The notes below the pieces were generated by a model that ran no database searches, had not been told where the DNA came from, and saw only the letters and a program-made list of their open reading frames with translations. From Siderastrea radians (Eukaryota; Cnidaria; Anthozoa; Scleractinia; Rhizangiidae): a stretch of DNA of 64,000 nucleotides. The stretch's first letter is position 1. The number at the start of each line of letters is the position of its first letter. A program made the position numbers and the translations under genes. Of this stretch, positions 35,297 through 47,911 are shown piece after piece. The stretch lies in assembly GCA_964017195.1 (NCBI GenBank), contig OZ024895.1, forward strand, positions 34,401,834-34,465,833, read 5' to 3'.

Positions 35297-37130
35297 TTTC
35301 CCAGCTTTAAATGTTCTCGTTGTCGGCCAAAAAGGATACTTTCGAGGACTAAGTTTCTTTTCCAGAGACTGAACCAAAGCGATTGCCCACAGGTTAACGG
35401 AAGAAGGAGTCAAACTGGTTGTTATAGTCTTTAGACTTTTAGCTGACACTTACACATTTTATTTTCGATTAATTCTTCTTTTGTAAAATATGCACCTGTT
35501 ATTTTCGTCTTTTCGCCATAAATTAAACCAATTATTAAACGAGTTGGAGTAAGTAAAACTAACAACTTCATCTGTTAAGACGAACAAGAGGGTCGCTTCG
35601 AATTTGTAGTCATCTGCACAGGTTGGGGGGGGAGTGCCCTTCGAAATTTTGTGTAAGGGCTCTTCGATCCACCATGTCTCCGGCCTTGTCAAAAACAGCA
35701 GAACTCGGCAAAATGTATGCCCTTGCTGAAGCAAATACCTGTTCACTTTATACCGGTTAGGGAGTTTGGTTCAAATTTTTATTTCTTTTATGAATTTTCG
35801 TTACTAGATACAGGGCCAAGTGAATTGAACTATTCGTAATAGAGGTGTCCGTCCTATTATAGAGGCCGTACGCGTGTACACAGAGGTTGGACTCTTCACC
35901 CACTCTGCCCTTAACACCCCACCCTACCCCCGCTGCTGGTTCGCCTCCTTTCCATTTCAATGTTTACCGCCACGTTTCAGCCTCGCTTTTTTCGTGTTTG
36001 TTCAGAGCGTTGACAGCTTTTTTCGCTTTATCATGGCAGCGCGAAATCTGGGACAAGGGTACCATGTTTCGTGACTGTTACAGGAAATGGATGATTAACC
36101 CTAGTAATGACGGTTTCAAATAACAAATGGTTAACTCTAAGAAGACACTTGATACTCACGTCAACAAAAGGAGACTCACGCGGTGATTGAGCACACTGTT
36201 TTATTCATTAGATTCTATTAGTACGCTAAGGGTTAAAGATGCGTTGTGATTTCCATCTTTTCCACTGATAATTCACCTTGCTTCAGGATAGAGCCTTGCT
36301 GTAAGAACTGGTAAGTGCTCTATTTTAAAATAATATTTAGCTGACAAGATTTCAATACTTCGTATCCCTGAGTTCGTTCGGTCGTATCAAGGACTGAATG
36401 TCTCTTTGCAAGCCTTCATATGTGTGAGTAGAAATATTATGCTCGTTATTCTTCTTTGAAAAGACCTGTAGACTACGAGCAGTCTCTCTTTCCGCTCAGG
36501 GATAGGCGAGGAAAACGCCTGCAGCTCAGACGCGACAACAAAATGTAGACACGTCCGCGCACAATTTACACGTCACCCCCGTCTCTATGACCCACGCACT
36601 CGCGCGTTACAGGTTTTTCTCCGCGCGCGTAGGCGTACTCGTAATGCAATGGACGCTTTATGACCACCCGCTAGTACGATCATCTTGGGATTACCACCAC
36701 TTTTTCTTTCCTCAGAAGACAGGTTTATTCGGCCATTTTCTTATCTGAAAACCTCATTTCCTAGGGGTGGTCGTATAAAGACTGCACATTATTTAGCCAA
36801 ACCAATGATGGATTTTTTGGCTGGTTGTGTTCTCCTTAACGAATATTGTACTTAAGGAGATGCCATTGAATTGCATTGCGCATCCTTTCCGAACACCATT
36901 TTTTGTGTGATTAGCGCGCACACGTTCGGAACTTGATAGGTTTTCTATGAAAACTGAGCCGTTTAGAGAAATAAATTGCCGTTTTCTCCAAAACGAATGT
37001 CCCCCCATTTTAATACATAAATTTAAATGACATGCGGCTGAGTACCATATATCGCGATTTTAAGAAAAGTTAAAAATTCTGCTTTGAGATATTTTTATAT
37101 GAATGCAGAAAATTACTCTCCTTTAGGTAC
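35297..37130. other. Intergenic between genes 2 and 3
   Basis: No gene recognised. At 36471-36490 there is an isolated end-like motif (gactacgagcagtctctc) related to the MITE at 37140-37289. Confidence 0.4.
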
Positions 37131-37139
37131 AGTAGAGTA

Positions 37140-37289
37140 TAGACTGCGAGTAGTCTCTAATTTTGGTGATGGCTATTGTAAGGCAGGAGAAATACACGCG
37201 CGCTCGCGGGAAATTTCGTGTCGCGTCGCCTCGAAATTTCGCCCACCCTACAATCGCTATCGCCAAAATTAGAGACTACTCGCAGTCTA
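37140..37289. mobile_element. 150-bp MITE with 9-bp TSD
   Basis: Inverted ends tagactgcgagtagtctcta and tagagactactcgcagtcta. Perfect 9-bp flanking repeat agtagagta (37131-37139 and 37290-37298). Size, TIR and 9-bp duplication fit a Mutator-like MITE. Related ends occur at 36471 and 48631. Confidence 0.88.
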
Positions 37290-37828
37290 AGTAGAGTACG
37301 AAGCAAATTCTTTAATTTAGTTCATAATCTTAATTCCCGTTCAACTCATGAAAATAGCATATAATGTAAGGTAAATGTCTATTTCGTTGAACTGCTCTAA
37401 CATTTCAATGCAAGCAATTATAGTTCTCCTTTCTGATTACTAAGGTTTCTAAGGAATACCTTGCGGATGGAGTAGTTGCTGTTAATGACTGTCCATGTCG
37501 TGCAAAAACAAGCTCGGAGACTCTATTTTTATCGCATTTTTGAAATGTTCTAAACATAGTTAACAATTGGACCAAGTCTGAGAAAATTTTAAAACTCCTT
37601 CTATTTGGATGGGTGACAGAGACTTTCCCGCGCGCTCGAACACACGACGCCTTCAACCTATTGCGGCGGCCTGACTCGACTCCTCTACGACGAAAACACG
37701 CGAGAAAAACCTCTGATACCCAGTGAAGTGCTTTCTTTGCTTACCGAAGCTAATGTCACTACTCTTTACCCCCCCCCCCGACGACTGTTAATCATTTTAA
37801 TTTAATTTCGCAGTTGATTTTCATCACA

Positions 37829-40289
37829 ATGACACAAATTTTAGCATTGCTGGTCTTAGTAGCCTTTTACCAAACAGCGCAGACACAACAAGCCGCGATT
37901 CGTTGGGGAAAACGCTTGTGTGATCAGGTAAGATGCTTCTGATAGATAACTTTAAGATGACCCGTTTGACGGCATCGATGGAAAGGTGGGGGGGGGGGGT
38001 CGATAGCCTATCCAGGCCCCGAGATGGTAGGAAAAGCGAATAGAAAACGAACGCGAAAAAACGTGTGGGGGCTGTGGAGAGTGGGGCGCCCCCTAATTCT
38101 TTCCCGCCGCCGCCCCATCCTCCTCTAGATCCCACGCCTCTTATTTTTACTGTCCCTTTTTAATTTAACCGTCCTCACTGTCAGAGAGCCTGGAGCAGGC
38201 TATAGAGTCGGTGGTTTAAGGCTGGTCTGTGCATTGTGTCTTTTTGTTTCCCTTTCTCCTTTACTTATTTCACAAACGGATACCAGAGAACTAGAAAAAC
38301 CCTCTTGAAGGGGAGGGGGTGGGTTGAAGTATCCCTGCAATGGACTAGTATCCCATCCAGGAGCAGGAGAGGGGGAAGGAGTAGTAATGCCTTTTTCGCT
38401 TTATGCTGTGCAAAGTGGGTTATGGTATTCTTTTAACAATCAGCATTTAAATAACGTTTATAGTTTAATGAGTAAATATCCGGGCGATAATATGTTCATG
38501 TATCGCATTGCTAAGGCATTATTACAACGAAACCTCAACTGATGTAACACTCAAGAACCTTACGACTGACAAATCTGTGGTCTTCGCTTTCCCGATCGAA
38601 CTGCAATTTAGAAATGTTGGTTTTGTGGAGCCGGAAGGAAAACTAGAGATCACAGAAACAAAACGCTCGGAGGAAGGCCGAGTTTCCTATTTACCAAAGA
38701 GTGATCATCATTTAAAAATTTCCTACGCAAGGAAAAACCTGCTAACTTCTAAGATCAGATCGGTAGCCATGGGATATTAGCTTGCGACTCTTAAACGTAA
38801 ACTCCGATATATCCAGGTTGAGGAAAAATGCAAACAGTACTTCACTGGAGAACCTGGAATAATAGGAGATAAGGGAGATCGGGGGCCAACGGGTGTACCC
38901 GGGCCCAAGGGAAACAGAGGCGAGAGAGGACCAAAAGGATTTAGCTACATCGTGGATCCGTTTCCTCTCTTCGGACAGAAGGGGAGACAAGGAGAACCAG
39001 GTAATTCTAATAGACCCTATTACCGATACAGCAGCCATATTGATTTTGCCCCCTGGGCATCCCATAATACTGGATTGGTTCTGTCATTGTGATAATGAAG
39101 CATTATCACTACAAAAGAATAAATAAATTTCAATGAGTACTATGGGATGCCCATGGGGGCAAAATCAATATGGCTGCTGTATCGGTAAAAAGGTCTATTC
39201 ATATTATTGTCAGAAGGTGGAAGGGGAGCTATAAATGTCAGATGTCAGTTAAATTTTGGCCCAGACTCCCATATTGAGAAAATCACGTGCCTTAGAATGG
39301 TGCTCATTGCAGAATATTTTTTTTTCATTGCGCCACGTTCCTTGTGGCCTGCAATTATCATTTCCTCCTTAACAACTTTTCTTCACTACGCTCCTACTCC
39401 TTCTCACCCTTTTTAATTGAGAAAAAAACCACTTAGAATCATGAAAATTCAACTGTTTTCAAGGACGCTACCTACTTTCTTGTTCACAGTCATATCGCAT
39501 ATTTATTTATAACTCATTAATAATTCATCAGTTAGATCCTTTAATTAATTGTTTGAGAAGATATATCAAACACTTGACAGAAAGCTTCACAAGGATGTGC
39601 AACACCTCAAATTTCGTCCCAAAAAACTTGTCGGTATTTTTTTTAAATTTGCGTGGAAATCCTTATCAAAAAGGCCCCTCGTGTTTGATATATTTCATCC
39701 TAAAGTTCTCTTACATCGAGGCTCATTGTTTTCTTTATTGTTTTCAGGTTACCCTGGAACACGGGGGCTCCGTGGGGATCCTGGACGGAAAGGACCTATT
39801 GGAGATCCGGGGGAAAAGGGAGTTAGCGGACCCAAGGGGGAAAAGGGATTACCGGGATTTCCTGGTGTCCGAGGACCTAAAGGTCTCCCGGGGACTTCCG
39901 GGTCTATAAATAGCTGGAAAACATGTTCTTGGAAACATGACCCTCTACAAGAATACGGACTGTTACAGGTTAAATTCTTTATTCATTTTGTTTTCTGTTA
40001 AAACAAACACTATCAAAGTAATAATCTCCTGAAATAAGCCAGTCGTCGAGAGTAAAAGTAAAATTTGATGTCCGCTAGTGAATTCCAAACGTCCCGAGGG
40101 GGACTCACATATGAAAGTGACGGGGATGCTCGTCGGAAAATTAGAATTAAACCCCTAAAAGAGACCAATCTGGGTGTGGCTTAGGCTTTATTTGACAGCT
40201 AAAGGAGACTATGCTAAAAAGACAACCAAATAAGAGTCACAGTGATTTTCATTGCGCTTAAGATTGACACTACAGATTAACGGCGTTAT

Positions 40290-40321
<32 letters not shown>

Positions 40322-41782
40322 AGATATAGATATAGATATTTCTTTACGCACAACCCTTAGAGATACCTGTATGGGTAAAAATATTGGCTTTCAGTCCTCA
40401 AAACCCTAAGCGAGACCAAAATCTTAAATTTACACCCCTAAGCGAGACGACGAGCATCCCGTCACTTTCATATGGGATTCCCCCCTGGGAGTGACCTTCC
40501 CCTGTAAACTAACAACCCCTTGAAAGTTACAGGTGAACTGGATGTTTGTCAATAATTCTTTAAAATAGTGATCGGCCGAAAAAACAACTCTGTCTTAAAC
40601 ACAAAAATTTCACTACAGCAAAGACTCCTAAAAATAACGAATCGTCCAGCACAAAAATAGCATTTGCCGTTTGCTAAATTAATGAATCTCAAAAGAAGAA
40701 GTCCTTTGACGCTAAAGAATCCACTGAAACAAAAGCAAACTTAGTCGTTTGTTAATGCATCCCAATCTCGTACCCAGGGTCCTCAGGCTTCTTGGTCAGC
40801 GGATGGTCGCCGAGAGAGATCTGGGGTAATGGAAAAAAATTGGATTTTGTCGATTGGCTGTTCACTGTAAAAAAATTAAAAATTCTTAACCGCACTGAGG
40901 ATTCCTGTGGTAACAGTCCATTACCAAAGAGTCTCTTCCAGCGACCACCCGCTGACCAAGAAACCTGAGGACTCTGGGTAAGAAATTGAATGCATCCCAA
41001 ACCCATTGACTCTCCGAAGTAAGTCCCCGAGCATAACAAACTTTCTTTCTAACAAGCTTCGATAATATGAACGAGTACGAAAGCGAGTAAGAAGTAAGAG
41101 TACGAAATTTCAAACCTTGTGCCCATACTTTAGGTAATTGCATGTTACACCAACATGGCAGCTCGTCAAACCTTTCTCGTGACTGGTCGAAGACCGTGGG
41201 TAGCGAGGATCAAGGAGCATGACCGAAAATCTTACTCTTCTAAAGTTAATATCGCACTCGTTCTCCGATCTGAAGGTCACTAATTACGAATGAAATTTCT
41301 TATAAGTTATGACCTTCGTTACTTTCCTAAAACTGTCCTTTTTCCAGGAACTTACACACGTTGTACTCATTATTGCTCTGACTGATTCATCCCATCAAAC
41401 TAACTTCATTTTTCCCCTTATTTTCCAGGAATGCATTTTTAACAAGCGTAACAACGGGAGTGTCTTGCACGTGATCTTTGAAGGGAGCATGCGCGTTGGT
41501 TTCTGCACAACGTGCTGCAAGCGGTGGTTCTTTGCATTTGACGGGATCGAGTGTCAAGACGCCAAGATAGAGGCCAGGTTACAAGGCAGCAAGTTGTTCG
41601 CTGGAATGGAATACCGACACGTGAGACTGGAGGGCTACTGCGCACGCACAGCTGGACAAGTACCCGTGGAATTGTGGGTAGAGGACTGCTTAGGCCATAG
41701 GAGGGCTCCGAAGGTCCCTTTTGTACGAGTTGTTTTAAACCCTAGGATATCAGTCGAGGAGATCAGTTTGACCGAAATATGA
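37829..41782 (+). CDS. CTHRC1-like secreted short collagen, gene 3
   Basis: 285 aa. CDS exons: 37829-37927 (signal peptide [19 protein letters not shown]), 38817-39000, 39748-39968 and 41429-41782. Unlike genes 1 and 2, the Gly-X-Y region is split by a phase-1 intron within a Gly codon. The helix has about 10 triplets, an interruption around [13 protein letters not shown], then about 20 triplets, ending in [19 protein letters not shown]. The CTHRC1 domain has [37 protein letters not shown] and [11 protein letters not shown]. Its last third ([18 protein letters not shown]) is divergent. All borders are GT-AG and the frame closes at TGA 41780-41782. A 'ttcgcag' just before the ATG suggests a 5' UTR intron. 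It is the most diverged of the three paralogues. Confidence 0.9.
39013..39195. mobile_element. Hairpin MITE with TA ends, gene 3 intron 2
   Basis: Inverted ends gaccctattaccgatacagc and gctgtatcggtaaaaaggtc, extended by about 25 bp more (catattgattttgcccc mirrored). TA flanks both ends, consistent with Tc1/mariner-type target use. It starts about 12 bp after the exon 2 donor. Confidence 0.75.
40097..40490. mobile_element. TIR element in gene 3 intron 3
   Basis: Inverted ends around catatgaaagtgacggggat and cccgtcactttcatatg, with gatgctcgtcg / cgacgagcatc inside. The centre carries a TAGA/TATA microsatellite (40289-40339). Confidence 0.65.
40771..40980. mobile_element. Hairpin MITE in gene 3 intron 3
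   Basis: Inverted ends tacccagggtcctcaggctt and cctgaggactctgggta, with cttggtcagcgg / ccgctgaccaag inside. About 210 bp, TA at both ends. Confidence 0.75.
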
Positions 41783-42324
41783 TAACTGGAGGCACTCTGC
41801 TGTATTTTACCCTTCTCGACACCAAGACCGCTTTCCTTTCAATCGAAAATTTCAATATTCTCGGTCAAACTTTGCGTGGGTCGGGAGCAAACGATCCAAC
41901 TCGAAAGGGGGGCCTTTTTTGATAGGACCAGTCGCATTACAAGGGCGCCCGGAATTCCCATGTTCGCCCACTTTTGAACGAAATTCAAGAAAAATTTTGC
42001 CCAAGCTTTTAAATAATTTGACGCTTAATAAAGTTATTTCTCACACTTCTATTCAATAGATTTTCAACACGCGCGGCATTGATTATGCATTTATGATATT
42101 CGTTCCATTCGGTTGGTCCAGCTCGTCAGGAAATATTGTTCATTGACAAGTGGTCTCTCCGGAACTTCTGACCACAATTTTTGGTCGAATGGAAAGTGCC
42201 CTGACATATTTGCAGCCTCGAAATAAATGCAATAATTATATATGTCGGTGAAAGCTTAACGAAGAAGATGTAATAAAAACTATGAAACGTAAGTTCTTGA
42301 ACTTTTCTAGGCATACTCAACAAT
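41783..42324. other. Intergenic 3' of gene 3
   Basis: No gene or repeat recognised. Confidence 0.4.
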
Positions 42325-43291
42325 TTAAGGTGGAATGGCACCCCAAACGATGAATTTTTTTAGAACAGAACTTTGTGAGAAACTTCTACCATCACTTTAT
42401 AGGGCTTCAGGCCCTAACATCAGTGTAAGTCTTTTCAGGTCACACTAGTGTCTTAAGTTAGAAAAAGTGATATTCACGGTAACAAAGATAACTCACTAAT
42501 GCGCGCTTGGAAAAGTATCAAACCAAATCTAACGTGTACATAAATGACATGACTGTGCAATGAACCTCATAAATTAGCCAGTTTTCCTCCATTCGATTAT
42601 TTTTTCCCAGAACGTCAGGTAACAGGAAATAATTATTACACAAAGAGTAAATTAATGAGTCGCATTTCAAACCTGTATATTCTTTTTTAGGTTCATTGCA
42701 CCGCAAAAACAGTACTTTTTAATATTGATGGAATTTCACAACAGTAGGTTAAAATGCAAGGGAGATATCTTTGTTAAGAGTTCCTCTATTCCAGGAAATT
42801 CTGTTATTCGAGAAAAACGATCTTAAAGAAAAAGGAATGAATTCTCGACAGTAATTCGTCGCTTATTGCTCTAAAACTATTGTCAAATGAAATTTGTCAA
42901 ATTGAAATTTAAGTTGAACGACTTTCCTGTTCAGAAAAATATGTTTTCTGTAAGAACTAGGACTTGTTTAGCAACTTAAAACGCAGACACCAAAAATCTC
43001 TCCTCTTCTCAGGCAGGTGTTTCGCTAGAAGCGGGGAGGGGGTTATTTTTCTTTTAGAATGTCATTTTTGCGCATTTAATAAATGTAAAATTGGTTGCTA
43101 TAGCCATTCCCATGGAAAAAAATATTCGTACTGCTGTTCAGATTTCGTCAATTTCACCTACTTATGCTGCAAATCGAGTGAAATACTTTCACGGTAGTAT
43201 TCACAATTGACTAAAGGCTACAATTTTGTCGTTTAAAAAAAATGACTTTTGCGACCTAAACCTCGAAAACTCGAGTACCATTCCACCCTAA
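42325..43291. mobile_element. About 970-bp TIR element
   Basis: Left ttaaggtggaatggcacccc and right gagtaccattccaccctaa are inverted. The interior is AT-rich with no transposase frame. It is a non-autonomous DNA element of unknown family. Confidence 0.6.
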
Positions 43292-45480
43292 ATGCTCGTA
43301 AAGTGTCACGATGAACCACACATGATCGATATATGAGGTCAAGGATCCCTTCGCAACCTTAAAGGTGATCTGGCAAACATATTCTCATTGATGTTACGGT
43401 TCCTGTCAGCGTGCGATGATAAACCACACGAAACCTCTTCCAAAAAAACAACAACAACGGATACTCCCCCCCCCCCTCCCCCTTCCACCTCTCAACTACA
43501 AAGTGTCTTTGGCGAAGAATGGCAAGGGTGAAAATGGATTAATTAGCTGCTGATTTTATTTTTGGCAAAAATCCTTCCTGATATCGTTTCAAAAAACTTC
43601 ACTATGTTTTTTCCCTTGCAAAAATTCACTTGTTGTCTTCCTTTTGCAGATATCCTCGGAGTATTTTGTGAGCAAGCGAGGGTACTGATTTTAATTTTAG
43701 CACAGCTGTACCGTATACAACTTTCTGCTTTGTAAGAAAAAATAAACTAAGGTGCCTTTGGAGCGTGCCGAACAACACATCAATTGTTTGAAAAGGCGGA
43801 ACTTGACGAGCCAAAAGGGGGCTACTTTGGTTTGTGCTTTTCCTAAATTTTCTTTTAGTTCTATTTTTTTTTTTCACCTGTCTTTTTTTTTTCGAGAATC
43901 GTTTATAAGCTAGCTATTCGCATCATGTGCTGCATAATTTACGTACTCTGTTGGTGCAAGTTGTTCTATCAAAGACCTCATCGAAAAGGGTGGAAAACAA
44001 TTTAGTTTTTAGAAAATAATCCCCGCTGCATATCATACGCACAGTTACTACACGTGACTTGTATGACCCTCTTGTATATGAACAATAAATAGCCACGTGC
44101 AATCCTTTTCTGAAGAGAGCAGGAACTAAACAAGATCATTTATCGTTAAAAATGCTAACAAAACTACCAACTCTTGCAAGAAAGCCTTTATCGAGTACAG
44201 AAGAACGAAAACTATTAAAAATCAAACATAGTGTTTTCTTACAAATGTAATTTATATCTATTGGCAGCAATTGCACTCAAATCAAGGTTGTCTAGTGAAA
44301 AAAGCTTTTTGATTAATGGCAGATGTCTCGCTCATTATAGTCTAAAACGAAAGGAAATTAAAGTAAACGACATTCAAAACAACCGATTCTCTTTCTCACA
44401 TCTTCTAAATTTTATTCCTTTTCCAGAACAGCCTTCCTTTTCCAACAAGTACGTAAAAATTTCCTTGGATTACATGCTGAACCCGAGTTAACCTACTGTG
44501 TTATATCATTTTATATTACATATCATTTACTTCATAACAGATAAAGGTGTATAATACATCTATCTACCTTTATGGATAGGCAAGATATACTTCTAAGAGC
44601 CTGGTTATAATCTTTTCAATTTTATAAGCCGATCCGATGGTTGGAGTTTTGAGTCAATTACGTACGCCTGCGTTTTTCCGCAAGAAGCGGGGGAATCAAG
44701 ATTTCCGGCCACTCTGATTAAAAATCTGCAAAAAGGCATTATAACATAAAACGCTGTGTGTATCTCCCTTCCAACAACTTTCCGCTGTTAATTGAGAATC
44801 AAAACCGGTAGTTTGTGGCTTACGCCCGCGTTCATTAGCCAGTTTGTTTGAGTGAATAAGTTCCACGTCAGAATCGAAATCAGAATCACCGATTAGCCTA
44901 CAATTTCCTTCGTCTCCAGCTCAAAACAATTCGGTGTTCGACGTTCGAACCGCGGTCTGCATTATGATGTAGTCCGAATACTTACGATGAACAATAATTA
45001 CATCTTTTTTTGTCGGATATTGATTAAGTTACTTGGCAGTTGCTGAATAATAATTAGTGTTTGCTGTTAAATTGGCCAATATTTTAATGTTTACTGTTTT
45101 CGGAGAAAATACTGTTTAATGTTTAGAAGGTTTTTCGTAAAAAATCATAGTCTTTTAGCATTGTAAATACTCATCTGCTCTGCTCAAATCGCTGATAAAA
45201 TCACTCAATCGCCATGCTGCCCTAATTTGCAATAGTCTCTTTTCTACCCATGCGCATACATCAGTATTTTGGGGACACCTGCAGACCAGTAGCGTACCAA
45301 TTAATTACCTTCTAACTTGATCTATTAACTATACAGATATATGTAACTTTTAGCTAGTTTACCTTGATATGTATTAATTTGGTCTTGGTTTTTTAGCTAG
45401 CTTTTTCAATAGATTTTTTTTCTGTCAAACACTTGTATCATGAGCCCCTGGCTCGGGAGAGTGAGCAACCACTCCCTGTG
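43292..45480. other. Intergenic, no gene seen
   Basis: AT-rich. Short open frames only, none with recognisable protein features. Confidence 0.4.
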
Positions 45481-45558
45481 TTCCTTATCCTTATCCTTAT
45501 CCTTATCCTTATCCTTATCCTTATCCTTATCCTTATCCTTATCCTTATCCTTATCCTT
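45481..45558. repeat. (CCTTAT)n hexamer microsatellite
   Basis: About 12-13 perfect TTATCC units. The frames over it (polyIleLeu, polySerLeu, polyAspLys) are artefacts. The unit is not the metazoan telomere repeat TTAGGG. Confidence 0.95.
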
Positions 45559-45559
45559 G

Positions 45560-47291
45560 TCTCGCGATCCTTTGGTCAGAGTCGCATGCGAACTGGGGTC
45601 GACGAGGTTGGAACTCGAGGTCAAATCGGTCAAAAGCCAGAAAACAACATGGCGGCATTCTCTCTCTGAGAAAAATCCTGTCTTTGCTCAGAAAAAGATA
45701 TATCTTTCACATGTGAATCTATCGATTACGGCACGTTTGCTAACATCTTTTCCTTGTTTAAGTGATGAATGAACTGTTTGTCCTTGGTATATAGTGGAAA
45801 CATTTTCGGAATTCTCCTCGGATATGTTCGGTAGTCTTCGAAAATCTTTGGAAATGATCGGAAACGTTCGAATGATCTTCGGACTGCTTTCCGACAATTT
45901 TGAAGTCGATTTTGTCTCTTTCTGGATGAAATTTACTGTTACAGTGAATTTTTTACTGTTAGTGTTAAAATGCTTAAAATTTAACTGTGTACAGAGGCCA
46001 AAAATTAAGTGTTAAGTGTTATCGAGGTACCCCCATTCAGACCCTCCTTTGTCAGAGCGAGTCAAGGAATTGTGGATTATGTAGGGCCTGTATTTGTAGA
46101 CTGGGGAAGCTACGCTATTCGAGGAAGCTTGGCAACTTTGAAAAACAAGAGTAAATTAATTGAATGAAAAGTTTTCGCTAATTCCGTGGAGTGCCGATTT
46201 GAAAGACGAATTTTTGCTCTTAATTTTTCCTTGTTACCAGGCCTTTGTCTTTCAAATCGGCGTCTTAATATGTAATGATTTGGACTTCTCCGGTGGTTAT
46301 TCCCTCTTTACGCAACTTGGGTTGAGTTTTGTCACGACCGTCCTTACAGCACCCCTGTCAAGGTCTTAATTATTAACGGGTTTTGTGATCGACATTAGTG
46401 TAATCGTATTGCCTTTCAGGCAAAGGTTCTTATCGGTGCTGAATGGTTTCATCATATTTTTCTGGATCGAGGCGGATTTCTCAATTAAGGTCTCGTAATT
46501 TGATGCTGCTGTTATTTGCCTTGATGCCATATGCAATCAGATGGAGAATATTTGGACCTGATTTAGGTTCCTCTATTTCTTTTTCTTCCTTGAACATCCT
46601 GTTGTACCCTGCTAGCCTTGGTAATGTCAAGCTCGTTGTGTCCCTCTGCATCGATTCGCGTTGGAATGATTTTAACGCTGTCTTGCCTTGACTCGGCCTT
46701 GATGGACGGACAACGTTGAGCTTTTTCTAGTTTAGAACAAAAGGTCACTCCGAGAGGCAAAAGAAGAAATGGAAAATGTTTGCATGCAACATTTCGGTTC
46801 ACACATGAACATTGCTGCCTTGCAAACTTACCCTCCTTATCCAACAAAATGACGGATAGAAAGGCTCAGGTATTTTTATGGGACGTTTCGTGACTATCTG
46901 GGGCTTTGGCGGGAAGTACTTACCATTCTACGGCGCTCAGTCTTCTTGTTTATGCACTGCCTTTTTCATTTGCGTCTTTTTCTTGGGACGGGTTGGTCGT
47001 GGCTTTGTACCTCTTCCCGAGTTCCAGTACTACTGCACTGGCGTGGTACAACGCTGAAACTTTTTATCCTTAGTCTGGTTCATATCCTTTGTGAAATTGT
47101 ACTTATTTTTAATGCATTTCGAAATGAATGTCTCTTGGTAGTGTAATTATAATTCAGTTTTATTTTCTTTTTTTTTTGGGGGGGGGGGGAGGGGGCGGGA
47201 GAAGGAGGGCGCGTTCGGAGGAAATAGTAAACCAGTCAAACAGTGCAGAATAGGTAAGTTAGCTGCCATGATGCTGTGCGTTATTGGAGTG
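45560..47291. other. Intergenic, no gene recognised
   Basis: Contains a small inverted phrase (gtgccgatttgaaagacg ... tctttcaaatcggcg, 46191-46264) and a G-rich tract at 47179-47197. Overlapping short frames on both strands near 46443-46847 show no family features. Confidence 0.4.
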
Positions 47292-47317
47292 GGTCGTGTC
47301 TAAAAGTACACACGAGT

Positions 47318-47430
47318 GACCACGAGTGACCACGAGTGACCACGAGTGACCACGAATGACCACGAGTGACCACGAGTGACCACGAGTTGACCACGAGTGA
47401 CCACGAGTGACCACGAGTGACCACGAGTGA
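47318..47430. repeat. 10-bp minisatellite CACGAGTGAC, left arm
   Basis: About eleven units of cacgagtgac with occasional variants (cacgaatgac, one extra T). Its inverted counterpart is at about 50265-50362 in the other arm. Confidence 0.9.
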
Positions 47431-47911
47431 GAATGCATCAAAAAATTTTGTTGACGTCATGATGACGTCAGCATTACATCATTTTTATCAAATAATCACT
47501 ATTTAACGGCAAACGGACCGTGTTTCTTCAGACCTTAGCAGCGGAAATCGACATTTACGCCATGTCTGAACGGGGAGGGGGCCTAGGGGACAGACAGGGA
47601 GGGGGAGGGGGAGGGGGGAGAAACCTCCCGCCACCCGCACCCTTTAATCTCGGTTCCCGCCACTTTTCTCTCACTTTCCGCACACTTAAAGCAACGCTTC
47701 CTGCGCTTCCGCCTCCCGTACACTTCCCGCCCTCTTTTCTACCCGGGCTGCAAGCTCTGTCCACCTCCCTTCCCACCCCCACTTCCGAAGGGCGAAAAAA
47801 GAAAGAAAGAAAGGTAAAATGAGAAATAATAATACACGATTGAATATGCATCAAAATAGTTAGCAAAGGACATTGTGACGTCATCATTACATCATTTTAT
47901 CAAGCTATTAA

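Noticed and set aside
38508..38780. 90-aa frame in intron 1 of CTHRC1-like gene 3
   Set aside because: No homology or domain features recognised, and it lies in an intron on the same strand; treated as chance.
45481..45558. Possible interstitial telomere repeat
   Set aside because: The unit is CCTTAT, not TTAGGG.
45406..45772. Repetitive frames (DKDKDK, LILILI, LSLSLS) on both strands
   Set aside because: They are translations of the CCTTAT hexamer microsatellite in different frames.
46443..46847. Overlapping frames on both strands (82 and 94 aa)
   Set aside because: No recognisable motif and no splice or promoter support; they could be decayed repeat sequence.
47318..47430. CRISPR-like regular repeats
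   Set aside because: The period is 10 bp with no spacers, inside a eukaryotic foldback element; it is a minisatellite.
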